Shown here: positions 46,889 to 61,463 of the stretch, piece after piece | Numbering within the stretch: the first letter of the stretch is position 1 | How the letters are laid out: each line of letters starts with the position of its first letter | Assembly: GCF_028769735.1 (NCBI RefSeq) | Contig: NC_088195.1 | Location: 1 to 64,000, forward strand | Reading direction: 5' to 3' | Length of the DNA stretch: 64,000 nucleotides | From: Zonotrichia leucophrys gambelii | Taxonomy: Eukaryota; Chordata; Aves; Passeriformes; Passerellidae | Made by a program: the position numbers and the translations under genes | The notes under the pieces: generated by a model | Databases searched by the model: none | Told to the model about the DNA's origin: nothing | What the model saw: the letters and a program-made list of their open reading frames with translations, nothing else

Positions 46889-48660
46889 ATTTCCATACAG
46901 GAATGTCACCCAAGGGCATTTTAGTGGCTTCTCAATGCCACTTTCCCATGAGATCTCCCCTCCCCAAGGTCCCACCACCACAGAGCCCCCCTGAGCACAA
47001 GGGTAAAGGAGCAATTCCTGCTCTGACAAACGAGTCATTATGCAACCTTTATGAAGGAATTAGAGCTTCCTGCAAACGGCTTTTCAAGGAGCCTGGGAAA
47101 TCCCAGCACTGCTGCAGGATGGGCTGCAGCATTCCCAAGGGACAGCTGATGCTTAAGGCTGCAGATTGCACTGCTGTGACTCACCACACTCTGCAGGACT
47201 CTCAGGAACCTGGAATCACCAAGATCTACATGCCAGGGCAGCACTCCTCTGATCAAACCCATAGAAGTGCTGTGTCACAGCAGTATTAGAGACATCTCAC
47301 ACTTTAATTGGAAAACAATCCCCCACAGTGCTCACTGCACAACACAGGCAGTCAGTGAAATCACTGGAAGTCCAGATGTGTACCAACCATGACTAATGTC
47401 AGTGCCTGACTCACACAGTTCACACGGCAATTCTACACCGAGGGATGCTTTACTCAGTGTGCTGCAACACCCAAGGGCCAGGGGCACACCAGTGTGCAGC
47501 ACAGCATCCCACAAAGAGCAGAGACACTGATCCATGCTGATCTATCACATCCATGAATCCCTCTGGTGTCACTGCATGAACTCCAATTCTATTATAACCC
47601 AATTTTCCAGGGAAGCCTCTGTTTACAATCTTTATCACAGGCGGTTGTTTAAGTAATCAAGTAAAAGAAGAACCATTTCCCTACATATTCAGTTAATCAT
47701 CACATAATATTAAAAAGTAAAGGAATTTCTCTTTCTGCTTGCACAAGATAGCCTATTATTTCATCACTATTCATTTAATAAGACTTTTTAGTTATGGAAC
47801 CCAGGATTTTCAATTAACTATGAAAAGAGTGCTTTCTCCAAGGAGTATACAAGTGAGGAGCTGGATGCCAGCAATAGAGGAATTGCTCAGTTGCTGAGAT
47901 ACAGCTGCTTTCTAGTGAAGTACAAGCATGCTGGACTTGCCCAGGCAGTGCTGGCACATCCTATCACAGCCCTTTCCTGCAGGAACACAGGTCACAGCAG
48001 CCAACCTGGCACAAATACACCAGAGGTGCTGACTGATGAGCTCCAAAGCATGTCTGGGAGTGGTGCAGGATTCTACTGACAGCCATGGCTTGTTCAAAGA
48101 GCTGCCAGAGGTGCTCAACCTCACTATTTGGCACAGTCATTGGAATTTCTAACAAACCCAGACAGCTGACGGTGACAGACTTCTTCTCATTACTGATGCA
48201 GCATTTAACCTGAAAAACCCATGGACTTCCCCATCACCAGTTTGCAGGAAAATATGACTAAAACCAGTTCTAAAATCAGCTTGGCTGACCTTGGTATGAC
48301 TTACCAAAATACAGTCAGCTCTTCAGGAAGACAGGTGGTTGAACTGATGCTGCCAATGTTTAATGTTCAGAAATTTCCTTTTTTTTTTTTTTCCTAAATT
48401 AATATTATTATTTCCGCATGCTGTGCTTACTGTTTTACATATGCCTCTGCCTGCCAAAGAATTGTTAACTAATCACCATGACATTCATTTTGTTAGCACA
48501 CAGCTGGGTACTTGGTCTTGCAACATCTGTTTCTCAGCATTTCTTTTCCTTATCTATCTGTAGTTAGCAACAGAAGTGTCTCAACGGAAGATGTCAGTAT
48601 GTGGAAAAAGAAGCTGGTAACCAACAGCTATTAAAACATACACCTTCATATTAATAACCA

Positions 48661-48735
48661 AATCACAGAATCATAGAATATCCTGAGCTGGAAGCAACCA
48701 ACAAGATTGTGAAGTCCAACTCCTGGCCATGCACA
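48661..48735 (-). mobile_element. Short CR1 3' end
   Basis: AATCACAGAATCATAGAATA and CTGAGCTGGAAGCAACCAAC give minus orientation. Confidence 0.8.
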
Positions 48736-49446
48736 CAACCACTCCAATATAACAGCAATATGATGATCTCTTTCCAAGAAATACTTCTGCAATAAAGTGT
48801 TCGGACCACCTGCATTTAAGAGATTGACACATTAAAAATGGGCAAATAACCTATTCATTAAAAGGATAAATTTGATTTTCATAATCGGAATTTACTGAAC
48901 ATTAAAAGAAGACTTGCTCTTCAGTGGTCAGTTGTACAATGGATTCAGTTCTAGCTGGCATGTGTCAGTACTTCCTCACCTATGGAGAGGTCATTCTACA
49001 TGGGGAACACCACAGCTGTATTTCCAATTATCTGTAACTACAGAGCAAACTTCTTCCACTACTCTATACAATAAACTAGAACTACTCAAGGCAGAGAAAA
49101 AGAACACAGGCAACAAATCCACAGTAACTTCATTTTTATGCTATGATTTCCAGCACAAGCCATGTACAAACACACTTCAAAAACCGAAACCATCTGATTT
49201 TAGAAAATCCTATAGGGCCACGGCTGTAGTCAGGGCACAGTCACTTTGGCCAGCTTCAAAGCTACCTACTAGCCATTCTCCAAGTACAATAAATGACAAA
49301 AAAAAAAAAACATTTCAGCAGTGAACAAGAATCAAAGTCTAGAGAACAGGGCAGCAAACAACTGCTCCCCAGCAGACATCTGCAACAACTGATATGCCAT
49401 TAAATTCAGTGATTAACTTGCACCAGTTGCGTTATTTCAATTAAGA

Positions 49447-49590
49447 ATGCCCAGGGAACTGCTGGAATCACCATCCCTGGAGGTTTTTAAAAAACATATT
49501 GATTGAGGACATGGTTTTGTCCTGGTTGATGGCTGGACTTGGTGACCTTAATGGTCTTTTCCAACCTTAACAATTCTGCAATTCTATAAC
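49447..49590 (+). mobile_element. CR1 3' end
   Basis: CACCATCCCTGGAGGTTTTT, GGCTGGACTTGGTGACCTTA and GGTCTTTTCCAACCTTAACA match the CR1 terminus in plus orientation. Confidence 0.85.
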
Positions 49591-52500
49591 TTAATGTTTG
49601 CACAGCCATGTTTGGCACAAGGTGAATGTTGTAAGCAAAATAATAATGCTGTCTAGGTCATGAGACAGAAAGAGTCCTCAGTTACAATAACAGAAGTTTC
49701 AATGCATTCAGAGTGCAGTGCATTCCACTAGGGAAACTCGCCAATCAGCATCTGTATGGAGCTGTTTCCAAAGGCTGGAGTCATTTATATTTGCTTAGAG
49801 AGCTCACTAAATTAAAGACTGACACAGAAATGGAATCCTTGAAAGAAAGCACTTCAAATAAAGAGACAGCTTTGAAGGCAAAGCTAATTCCAATTTCTGT
49901 TCGCAATTCACAATTAACCAGACGGCAGCTATGGCTGTGCAACCCAACAGGAATTAACAGCACAGAACTTGTTCCTGTATTTATTGCATCATTCCTTTAC
50001 TATCATCCTTGTCTGACCATACAGGATCTGCAGTATTCAATCTGAAATGCTCCATGATCACTAGAGCACAGAGTTTGTTACCCTCAGTAGATGGCTCTTT
50101 TTAAAACAGTCCCTTTTCTCCTCACTTCCAGGACACACATGAACCTGAAGGTAAGAGTTTTAAAAGGTTATATTTTTATCTGAATACCAGTATATGTTAC
50201 ATATCAATTGACCAATGTAATAAAACATTCAGCTAGGTGATGAAAACCCATGCTGCACCTACAAGCGTAAGAATTACATTGGACAAATCTGACAGCAGGC
50301 ACCTGTCCTAACCACATTAATCATTTCACAAAACTGTGACTGGAATGTAGTCAAGACCCTTCCTAATTTTACTCTTCATATTGAGTCAGAATTAGTCAGC
50401 AATTACATAGCAAGCACTTGATTGTTACTAAATAAATCCATTAAAATTCCCAAATTCATTGTTCAGTCCCCATTGGCAGATCTACGGCAACAGCAAAGAA
50501 AAGGAAACAGACATCTTGCTGTTCAAATAAATCATGGGATGAAATAGAGATTAGCTTGTCTTTACCTGCCAGTTTAAATTCTTATTAAGAGACTTAACGA
50601 GGCTTTCCCAGAGGCACTGTCAGAGCAATCAGGTGAAGCCAAGGCCGTGCTGTGTGTGCAGCACATCCTCATCCACCCAGTACAGGGCACCTGGAAGATT
50701 TATGGTACCAGAAGCGTCTGACTGGAGAGGGCCAACTGCATCATTTGTTACTCTAAAAAATAACAGTGCAAGTCCAGCATGCAGGTTAAGAATAGTCTTT
50801 GCACAGCAAAATTCCAAATATGCTCTGCTTCTTAACATAATTTGCCACAGCACTGAGGTCCAGCTAAGTTGCAGGCAAATTTTCTGCGTTTGAACCAGAT
50901 GCACATTGTTACCTCAAAAAGCAGTTTTTATTTATATCTATGCTTATTCATTAAATAAGAAAAGCCTAGCACTTTGCATTTAGAATTTGAGAAAAGCCTT
51001 GCATTCAGCATTTAAAACTTAGACTGCCAAGAAACAACGAATGCTGAATCTTTTCAGATCACTGCAGTCTGAAGTGAGCACCCAATTCTGGTGTCCCAAT
51101 TTCAAAATCTTTAGATAACACCAGGTTCTGTCAAAGAACTGGATGTTTTTTTGAAAACACTGTTTCTGTCTTTGCTGTTTCCTTAATATCCAACATCTTT
51201 GCCGCCCCACACCAGGAAGAGCAGCAGACCTCTTAAGAACATAGTTCAAATAGAAAAAAAAAAAAATCTATTTGCCAAAAGGCAATAAATAAGGATTTCA
51301 AACAAATTTCCTGCCACCCAAAGGTAATTCAATAAAGCATAAAGTGACTCCAGTCCTTTTTCTTTTTGCTGCATTTCACCCACTGTAAGAAACAGCTCAC
51401 AGAAAGAACTTCCTCATGTAAAAGCTTTTTTACTATTCCTACAGCAGGGCACTTCACATAAGAGATTGGGTTTTGATGCCTGAATGGAAGAATACCCTAT
51501 TTTTAGTAGGCTTTTCACTGAGAGAACAATTGGTAGTTCTGAATACTTTCCAACTTCCCTGTGGACACACTACCCGCACTTGTGTACAAATACAGACTGA
51601 TGAAAAGGTTAATGAATACCCCGGAGATCCCATCCTCCACTGCCCCCCGACCAGCTGCCAATGTCTGATAAAAATAACTCCATTTTAAGCAGTATCCAAC
51701 ACCACATTTCAAACAGGGGCTCATCTACACAATAGTTTTCATGCTCCCTCATTTCAGGTTCCCTCCCTCTGAAAAGGCCAGAGAAAGTAAATAACCTCCT
51801 GCTTCGTACCAGACACATGTCTTGCCTGTATTTTGTTACGGAATTTGTGGTAAGATCTGACTGTGTCAAAATCTATTAAAACCATGCGAATCACAGCACA
51901 GTAACAGAGTTTTCCAGTCTCCATAGAGTTCCAATTCTCAGTATTTCAGATAGGAATTGCTGGAGTAACACAAATGCTTCCAATGCTTCTTTATGAGGCA
52001 AGTGCCAGCTCCAGTGTCAGACAGCTAACAGCTGGAAATGAAGAGCTGTGCAAATAACTTAAGTTTAAAAAAATGTGCTAAGAACATTGTTTCAACAATA
52101 AAAATACCTCTGATTTAGAAAAAGTTGTAGCTTCAGGTTCAAACCACAACTTGAGTTTAAATGAACTCAGGGCAGACTCTGAACCCACCAGATCTGACCA
52201 GCACCCACCAAGAGGGAGACACCAAAAGCCAACCAGAGCTGCGGCCACAGGGCATCTCACCTGCTGTCTGGGCTGCTCTGGGAGGAAAGTTCAAGGTTAT
52301 TTCCAACCCAAGACACCCAAACCTGCATGTCAGCTTACAGGTGATGTTATTTCTTCACTCCTGTTGGCACTACGCAGGGGCCCTGGGGCACAAAACAAGT
52401 TGTCACCATGTTCTCAAGCACCTCCTGCGAGCTATTTACTATGGTAGAAAGATAACATGAAAAATTCAAATTAATAAGGCCATTCAGCCACCCAAACTAA

Positions 52501-54786
52501 GTCATAGTGAAGCGTGCCCAGTGTGGTACCTTACGGCTGAGCCAACATATGTAACTTTTCTCCTAAGTTCCTCAATTCCATATTGATAAAGTGACAGGAG
52601 ATTTAAGAGATTTATGCTATAAACCTAAACTTCATTTTGAATCTGGACACTAAAGAGGCTAAAAAACATCCTTGGCTGTGGAGGACCCACATATTCTGAA
52701 ACATTTTGCAGAACAGAAAAATATACCACATAGTACAGTGTAAATAACACTTCAATGCATTTATTTGCTGTTCTGATGAACATTAAGAGGCCTCCTCTAA
52801 TGAATTCCTTTAGGTGCTAGCAGCTTCTCCTAATGAGCATTAATTAAAGTTTTCCAGCATCTCTACCTTCACTACAGAAAAGTAATTACTCACTGCTGCT
52901 GTACAGAGAGGGAAATAAAATCCAAAGGATTAGTTTTTTTTAGAGTGAGTAACTAGGGCAGAGAGGAAAGCCTGCAAGTTGTGTAGTCTGTAATTCCACA
53001 ACATGACCAATACTTCAGGCCCTGTATTGAGTAAAACTGTTTTGTTGCTGCCTGTAAATAAACCACTAAATAGACTTTAATAATAGTACCCAGGTGTGTC
53101 AAGGACATAACTACTTGCCTTTTTCAAAATGTGTAAGAGGACACAGCTCAAGCTATTACCTCAGCTGTTCTGCATGGTTTAACCCCCAGCTACACACACC
53201 CATCCACAGTTCATACCTTATCTAGCAGGGAATACATTTTAAAAATACCTTAGTTGTACATATGGCATATTATTGCCATGTGAAACAAAAAGTACATGCA
53301 TAAGTGGCATCTGAATATGTCAGATCTTAAGTCATAGAATCATCATAGCATAGTCTGGGTTAGAACAATTTTTTTTTTTAAATATTGTCTTTTTTTTTAA
53401 ACAGGGACCAACACTCGCTATGAAAGAAAACCACAGCAATTTTGTTGTCAAACTTATGTCATGAGTATTTTTTTAATATGACAAATACAATTCATTGAAG
53501 TTCACATTCCAAACGTCATATTCCAAGGAAGCACTGACAACTAGAAGGAAAGCCAAGGCAGTACATCTTTCAATACATTCCTTAGCGCTGGAACACCACA
53601 TTTGTTTACTTACTGGTATTTTCCCTCGATGGCACCCACAGCACCAAGCAATTTTCACAAACAAGTCCTCCCTGCACCAAAGCATTTCCAATCTAATCTC
53701 ACTGAAAAGAAGATTAGTGAAATTACTGAGAGATAATAGTTGCAGCAACAGAGGTAAAAATACTTCCCTGGTACTTTTGGTCAGCTGATTTTTGAGGAAT
53801 TCTTTAGAGCAATAAAGGATGAAACAAGCCATTAAACATAATTCCCAGGGCTCTGACTCTCTTTTACATAACAGGATTCTGAAATTCCTCCACTGCCCCC
53901 CTGCCAAGTACACGCATTAGGAGGAAATCATTTCTACAAACCTAAAACTTTAAGGCTTAGTTATTTCCTGATAGTTCTGTGGTTTTAGAGGAAATAAACT
54001 GAATGTTAATCCTCTTGCATTTAATGAATAGTACCAGCACACTTTGCTGCTTTTTGCTGCAACAAGGTCATGACAAACCTGGTGTACAACCAAAACAAAG
54101 TTGCATCTCCAAGCAATGAAATCTCAAAGAGGGAGATGGTTTAAGTGGTTTGGGTGTTATTGTTGTCTATTTGGGAAAAAAACTGTGTCAAAATAATTTT
54201 TAAATGCATAGAATTAAAATCACAGAAACATTTCATAGGTTTTTCATAGAAATAACTTGGAGGGAAGTACTTAATCAGCACATCAACTTACACAAAATTC
54301 AAATTATTTATCAATGGGTTTATGCTTTGTTTTTTAATAATGTCAGCAAAAGAAGTAAGTTACATACATGCACCTCTATACTCAGCTGCAGGACAAAGCT
54401 AGTGGGCAAAACCAGCTGCACAAACACCAGAAACGTGCCAGACACAGCACATGGCCCTCACTTCTGCTTCAGTTACACTTTTGCTGTGATCTTCCAAAAC
54501 CTCCTGTAGGGAAAAGGAAATCTTATATGAAAACAGGCACTTCTGCTTTGTGTTTCAATTAGTTTTTAAGAGAGTGATTTTACTGCCCAGACTCACTAAG
54601 TTTTAAGCTGAATATCCCTCCTCTGATACATGTTGTGCGTCCAGAACCCATAGCGCACACCCAAAACACCATGCATGCTTTTTCCTAAAGTTTGACTAAA
54701 CTATAGCAACTACTGAAGGAACACAATACTTTTACAGGGATTAATAAACTGGACAGCAAACCACCCAGTCATCTAAAGATCACATA

Positions 54787-54886
54787 AGAGAATCCTGGAA
54801 ATGTTTGGGTCAGAAGGGACCTTAAAGCTCATCTAGCTCCACCCCCTGCCATGGGCAGGGATACCTTCCACTAGACCACATTCTAA
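54787..54886 (-). mobile_element. CR1 3' end
   Basis: GGGTCAGAAGGGACCTTAAA and CACCCCCTGCCATGGGCAGG give minus orientation. Confidence 0.88.
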
Positions 54887-57800
54887 TACATTCTTCCTTT
54901 TCTTATCTTCAAGCTAACTCTGTGAAAAACACCACACAAAGAAAAGCACATAGTTGCCTATCTGCTGCTTTGTCTAATTCGTTATAACTTTTACTAACAG
55001 TCTTAACCACCACAGGAATTTCATTCTCAATGACTTACAAGACTATGTTCTTTATAGATAAAACCAAATCAGGTAATTTTTTCTTAGAATACCAAGAATT
55101 AAAACTAATTATTTGGATTCACCCAGTTGCCTGATTTCATGGGCTAAGACAGACATATTTACAAATAATCTAACACCTACTCAAATACCTTAAACCCCAT
55201 ATTTTAAATTTCTTTCTGGGAATATTTTTGGTCGTTTGCCAGAAGCCGCAGCACTGTCAGACACCCTGCAGCAGTGGGTTCCAGCTTGAAGCCACTGAAG
55301 ACCGAGATGCCCCAAGTGATTCTCACGGTGTTAACTGAATTATTTAGGAGGAGCAGACAGATTTCAAGCAGGCTTAAGTTTGCCACACAAAACCTGGTGA
55401 CACTGGAAAATTCAGATAAAGAAGCTGAAAGTTACTGCTCCAGGGAAAAAACCACTTTCTAGCCTAACAGTACCTCCACGAACAACTTAATTTAATAAAC
55501 TACATCACTGTATCCAACAGTAATTAGGAAGATGCCTCAGAGAGAATTTTTTTTTTCATCTCTTCTTTCAGCAACATGAAAGAGATATTTTTAATATGTT
55601 TCTTCTACCTAAACACAACACTGGTGTTTATGCCACTGCGCCCTGCTCCTACCTTGGCTGGAAGACTGCTGAGAGGGCAGTGATGGTTCCAGTGCCAGAG
55701 ACAGTCCTGAATAGTCCCAGCCTTACCAAACCAACCCAGTTTTGTACTACTACAACTGTGGTTGTAGTCAGATTTTGTTAGGCTCTCATCAGGGCAAACT
55801 AGTCTGGATTTCATCTTCACTAGCTCCAAATGCACTCAATGAAAGAAGCGAAATACTAACAGACAATCACACGACCACATTAACCTTGTTAATTGCCTCT
55901 ACCACCTTTTCTAAAGAATACTTCATTACCATTTTGATGGAAAATGCATTTCCAGATTCCAAAACCCAGAATACTGCTGATATTCATATAGCACCCTCAA
56001 TCCATATTCATCAGCCACCAGCTGCCAGGCTGATTGTATTTATTACCAAAGGTAATAATGAAACAGCACTGAAGTAGAACGCAGTAAGAACCACCATTCA
56101 AGTGCACCATGATCTGACAGAACTACAATTCAAGCTTTACTTTTTGCTTTTACAAGTACCTGAAGCGACATGACAATTCAGAACTTAAATTATTTCACTT
56201 TTTAACTGTATCTCAGGAAAATAATTTACAATGGATCAAGTTATACGAACTACACTATTCAGGAAGTGAAGAGCGATACAGGATGGATAGTAAACACACT
56301 AGAGATTTCCAATTTGAAGAAGTTGCATTCAACTGAGAACAATCACCAATTCATAAAAAATTACAGGCTTGAGACTCATACATATTGAAAAGTAGCTTTA
56401 AGCAAGCTTTTTTAAATGTAGCCATGAGAACACACTTAAAAAGCTTCCTGTCAGAGTTACAACTAACAACCTGGCTGTGCTTTGCAAACAGAATCGCATT
56501 TCCACACAAAATCATTATTTTAACAGGTTGCATTAGCACAGTGATATAAGTCTGAACAAAAGGCTTGTGTTTCATATTGAAAGCTGCACCTGGGCTAATG
56601 GCAGAACACTGCCGTGTGTAACTACTTGCATCTGCACCTTAAACAACTGGGGACAGCTTTACAAAGGTTTTACAACCCCCTTGTCACCATTAACGCCTTT
56701 AGTGTCTCCTTGACAAACACCCTTCCTAAGATACCACCCTTACCACGTAAGGTACTTGCTCCGGCTTTTAATGCTGATCAGATTGGAAGCCACGTTATCC
56801 AGCTTCTGCTGAAATAGCACCTGGGAGAAGATCCCATTTCCATCATGACCCACAGAGGGCCCAAAAAAAGACCAATTTAACACAAATTCAAACACCAATT
56901 AACAACAGAGATGACAAATTACTAGTAATTCTGATTTTTGTGATGACGTAGCAGATCAACACAAGTCTGGAATCTTCCTATTGCATTTTTCCTCTCACCT
57001 TCTGTTCAGCAGAACTACATAAGTAATTTACTCACAAATACAAAGAGATCCTATTTTTCTGAATTCAAATCTAGTATTCTCAAGAATACAGTTGCTTCAA
57101 AGAAGAAAATTGTTCCCATTCAGGAAACAGGAAGCAATTTAACTAACAGCCAATGAACACAACAAGATATTTCTTAAAAGGATGCATTGTGAATTAAAAA
57201 CAAGAACCAGAAGAATGAATTTAAAGATCTTCAAACAGAGCAATAATGAAAACTAGAATAATTTTTTCACCTGTAAATTTGAATGTACAATCCTTGTCAC
57301 ATTTTAAGATTCTTTTATGTTTTGCAGCTGAAAAATAACTTGAAGCAGATGCTTCAATAATAAAAGAGCACAATGAATAACAAGTTATATGAGCATCACT
57401 TGCTTACTTTAGGAAGTTTTCAAAAAGACTGTTTAGTTTCAAAGTGTCTTTGCTTTATCAAAGCAAAATGAAACTTCCTTTAAAAAATTAAGGATATTGT
57501 ATCTTCTGAGATAAAAATGGCCATTTCCTACAACTGACTAGCATTTCATTAAATCTAGACAAGAACTGAAGAGTCATACCTAGACAAAAGTCATTGAGAT
57601 TAAATCTGCTGTTGAAATCATGACTTCTAATAAAGGTTCATCTTTAGTTCATTCTTGACTTCATTCACAGATAAAAGAAATTCTCCTGCCATTGCAGAGT
57701 AGGAGCAAAATTACTCTTTAGTGATTTTAAGCAAGATCTCTGCTGGTATGGACATCTAAGGTTGGTAGGGGCTCAGTAAAAAGCCAACATAAACATATAT

Positions 57801-60173
57801 GAAAGAATTTCAATTGAAACTGTCTACCCGCACAAGAAAAGTTTTTTCCAGGAATATCTGGAATACAAGTACTCGATTGTTCAGTCCTGGTGAAAATCTG
57901 ATTCCCCTAAAACAGGGGATCCAAAGAGATGGGTTTAGAGAACACAGACAGCACCACCTGCCCCACCACCAGTTCCAGATAAATGCACTATCCTACAGGG
58001 TCTCTCCTGAGAGACATCAAGGATGGAAACAGAGAAGAAAACCGTTCTCCTGATAGGAAGAACAAAGTACAAATTAGTTGCAAAAGCCACATGAGGCCAC
58101 CTTATCATCTGAAATGACCACACCAAGAAAGAGCAGAATCATTAGAGGGCATCGCTGGTGCGATCATTACCACAGCACTCAGTGGAGTAAAGTTTAAACA
58201 AGGAAGTATGTGAAACAGAAAGGGACTAAGGTCTTGGTCAAGAGTACATTTATATAAAGAGGAATATTAGAAGCATGATTATAAAGTACATGAACATCCT
58301 AACACCCAGTGGTAATAGTGCTTAATAGTCCTCTGCATTCATACATTTAAGGTCCAAGCTTTTTGTGCAAGGCAACTCCCAAACTGATATAGGACAGTTT
58401 TAGAGAGACAACATCCTCCAGCAGAAAGCATTTCCCCTTCCGTTTTCTTTTTCAAGACAGCATCATCTGATGAAACTGGGATATCTCCATTCATTACAGC
58501 AAACTTGTACGCTCTGGGCTTTTTGTAGCATGATTAAATGACTCAAGCTTTCCTCTGCAGTCCAGAACAGGTCAACTCCCCACTAACTCTCAAGCAGGCA
58601 GGGCAGTTTCCCACAGCAGCACTCTGTAGCCTCTACCCAACACTCACCAAGGGCTGTGAGACCTAAGCTGGATGCACAGCTCCTTGGGCTTCCTGAGTAA
58701 CACATTCCTCTCTTCCATCATAGAGCTCCACCACTGCCAGCTTCCACAGAAACACAGAATTAGGGTAATGCCTGTCCTCTGAGAGACAAAATTATCCTAG
58801 TGTATGTACTCTGGTCTCTGTTTCAACATAGCACCTTTAGAATTCATCCAATTTTGTGAAAATTGCCAGGGAGTGTGGCTCGCCTTCCTCTGTGCCTTAA
58901 TTGCTACACAAGCAAATGTTTACCCCCACATGGAGGCTTTGTGCCTACCTCAAGCACAAGAGGAAATGTAAATGAACCTCAGATACCTGGCTTCAAATAT
59001 TGTGTCTCAAGTGCTGAATCCTGCTCCAAGTCACTGGATTTGTCACCATTTTCATTCATTCTGCAACAGAGAAAGAACCCCCCACCATGCACAAACCAAG
59101 TCATAACATTCCCATTAACTCCTGATGGTAACAGAGGCATTAGGGATTCATCACAGTCATGTGAAAAAATGGATCCAGCAATAAGTAGTCTTCTTGTAAG
59201 CTTCCATTACATTTTGATCAGGAAAGCTCTTTGGGAAGGTAAGGCCACAGACTTAAAAAAATCAGTTTGGTATGAGTACATCCACCTGTCAATCCTCTCA
59301 TCCTCTGCTCTAATGTTCAGTAATTCTAATAAAGCAATAGATCTGAAGCACTTAGAGGTGTCACATCACAAAACTGCAGACAATGGTTGAGTGCACATGG
59401 AGTAGCAACACATCTGCTTTGGACTGGGGTGTACTGAACCTATTGAAAACTGCATGAAGGACTAGAAAAAGATCACATCAGTTCTGTCAGTATGAGCTGG
59501 GATGTCCTCCACGTGTTCCACTGGAAAAAAATAAAAATCAAAGCACAAACTGACACTCACCAGAGGCCAGGTAATCCTGACTGGAGACACAAAATAAATG
59601 CACCAGCTGGAGGAAGAGCTCCAGCCACAACTGAAGAGAAAACTGTAGGAAACAAAACTATAGGAAATCATCGTTTAACAGCTTCAGGAGCACTGAAAAA
59701 AAGTTAACCCGAAGAAGACTTTTCATCCTTTTACATCTTGCTGCATTTTTCATTAAAGATCAGTTTTGACACAATGGAGCCAAGGTGCATTCGCTCCAAA
59801 ACCAAGGAACCAAACTATGTGCTCTGGAAACATTTCTCAAGCGGAAGAGCCCTAAGACTGCCCATTTCCTCCCACATCCTCCTCATAGTGGCCATGAAAG
59901 GATAGTAATTGACACAGAGTAGCTGTATTCATCAAAGCTCCTTAATCTGGAAGGAGAACACATTCCTTCCTACATAGTATCTGGCAACTCAGCCTGCAGA
60001 ATGGGGAACTTGTAGATACCAGTAGTTTTTCTTACTTTAAGTCTCCAATCTAGTTTTGGTGTATTTTAGTTACCATGCTGCTGTGAAGAAAGTAGGCACC
60101 CAGGGTTGTCCTGATGATTATTTTAGCAATCCCATTTGCACATACAAACATCCTTCTGCCTAATTCTGAATCA

Positions 60174-60298
60174 CCACAGAATCACAATCCTTAAATGGTT
60201 TTAGGTTTTAAGGGACCTTAAAGACCATCCAGGTCCAATCCTCCCACCACAGGCAGCGATACCACGCCTAGATCAGGTTGCTCAGGGCCCTTGAATAT
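60174..60298 (-). mobile_element. CR1 3' end
   Basis: GGGACCTTAAAGACCATCCA and CTAGATCAGGTTGCTCAGGG give minus orientation. It lies just beside a second copy. Confidence 0.8.
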
Positions 60299-60324
60299 GC
60301 ATGTAACCATAAATTTTATGCAAT

Positions 60325-60618
60325 CACAGAATCACAGACTGGTTTGGGTTGGAAGGGACCTTTAAGACCATCAAAGTTTTACGCCAGAACCACATTTCTC
60401 CAATCTCTGTCCAACCTGACCTTGAACACTTCCAGGGATGGGACAGCCTGGACAACTTGTTTCAACGCCTCATCAGCTTCACAATAAAGAATTTTTTCCT
60501 GATGACTAATCCAAACCTACTCTCTTCCAATTTGAATCCATTCCCTTTTGTCTTATCACAACTTGTGCTTCCAAAAATATCCATCTTTCTTGTAGGTTCC
60601 TTTCAGGTACTGGAAGGA
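60325..60618 (-). mobile_element. CR1 3' end, adjacent copy
   Basis: AATCACAGAATCACAGACTG, GGTTTGGGTTGGAAGGGACC and ACCTTGAACACTTCCAGGGA give minus orientation. It is in the same direction as the neighbour 27 bases away, so there were two insertions or a duplication. Confidence 0.9.
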
Positions 60619-61255
60619 AAGTAGGTACCTATAGAGGATGAACTTAGCACTCAATTACCATGGATATGACTACAACATTCTATTTCACTAATGGAAATAC
60701 AAGACTCTGCAGCAGCACTGGCCAGTTACAAGGCTAATACCCTAATCCAAGTAATGCCAGACAGGGAAGGTCCTTAAGCACACATCAGCCATTGTTTGAA
60801 TGCATGTAAGCAGGCAATTAGCTGAAAACCAGCACTATCCAAGCATGGCTAAAATATAAATGGACTCATTAGGATGAGGCTGGCCCCTGGCAGCTTGCGT
60901 GCACATCCATACTGATACCCCACTGTACAAGGTGCCCTAGCTCTCTGTATGTCTGCTTTGCTCATCTAATCAAGATGATAATGATAAACTACACATAAAC
61001 AGAGGTATGGTTATCATCTCAAAGTTCCTCTAGAATTTAAGTTTTATTTAGACAGCTTAGATCCCAGCATCAGTCCCAAGCGCCACTGGCAGAGTACTCA
61101 ACACTGGCCTTCCACAGACTATGCTGTGTCAATCCCTATCCATAATGGACCTGTGGGTTTTCTGGCTAGTCTGCACACCCCTGAGACCATCCTCACATGG
61201 GACATGATACTCAGCCCTGGCACGCTGGCCTTGTTCTCCCTCCTCAGCTAATCAA

Positions 61256-61463
61256 GTTGGACATTAAGAAGAACTTCTTCACAGAACAGGTGATTGGGCA
61301 TTGGATTGACTGCCCAAGGAGGTGGTGAAGGTGGTGTTTAAGAAAAGACTGAAGTGGCACTTAGTGCCATGGCATTGGTTGACAAGATGCTGTTAGGTCA
61401 CAGGTTGGACCTGATGATCTCAATGGTCTTTTCCAATCTAGTTGATTGTGTAATTCTGTAATA
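61256..61463 (+). mobile_element. CR1 3' end
   Basis: TTCTTCACAGAACAGGTGAT, GCCCAAGGAGGTGGTGAAGG and GGTCTTTTCCAATCTAGTTG give plus orientation. Confidence 0.88.

Noticed and set aside
50629..50904. Minus-strand frame that looked somewhat protein-like (YWVDEDVLHTQ)
   Set aside because: No splice context, no domain recognised, and it lies in intron 1; probably chance.
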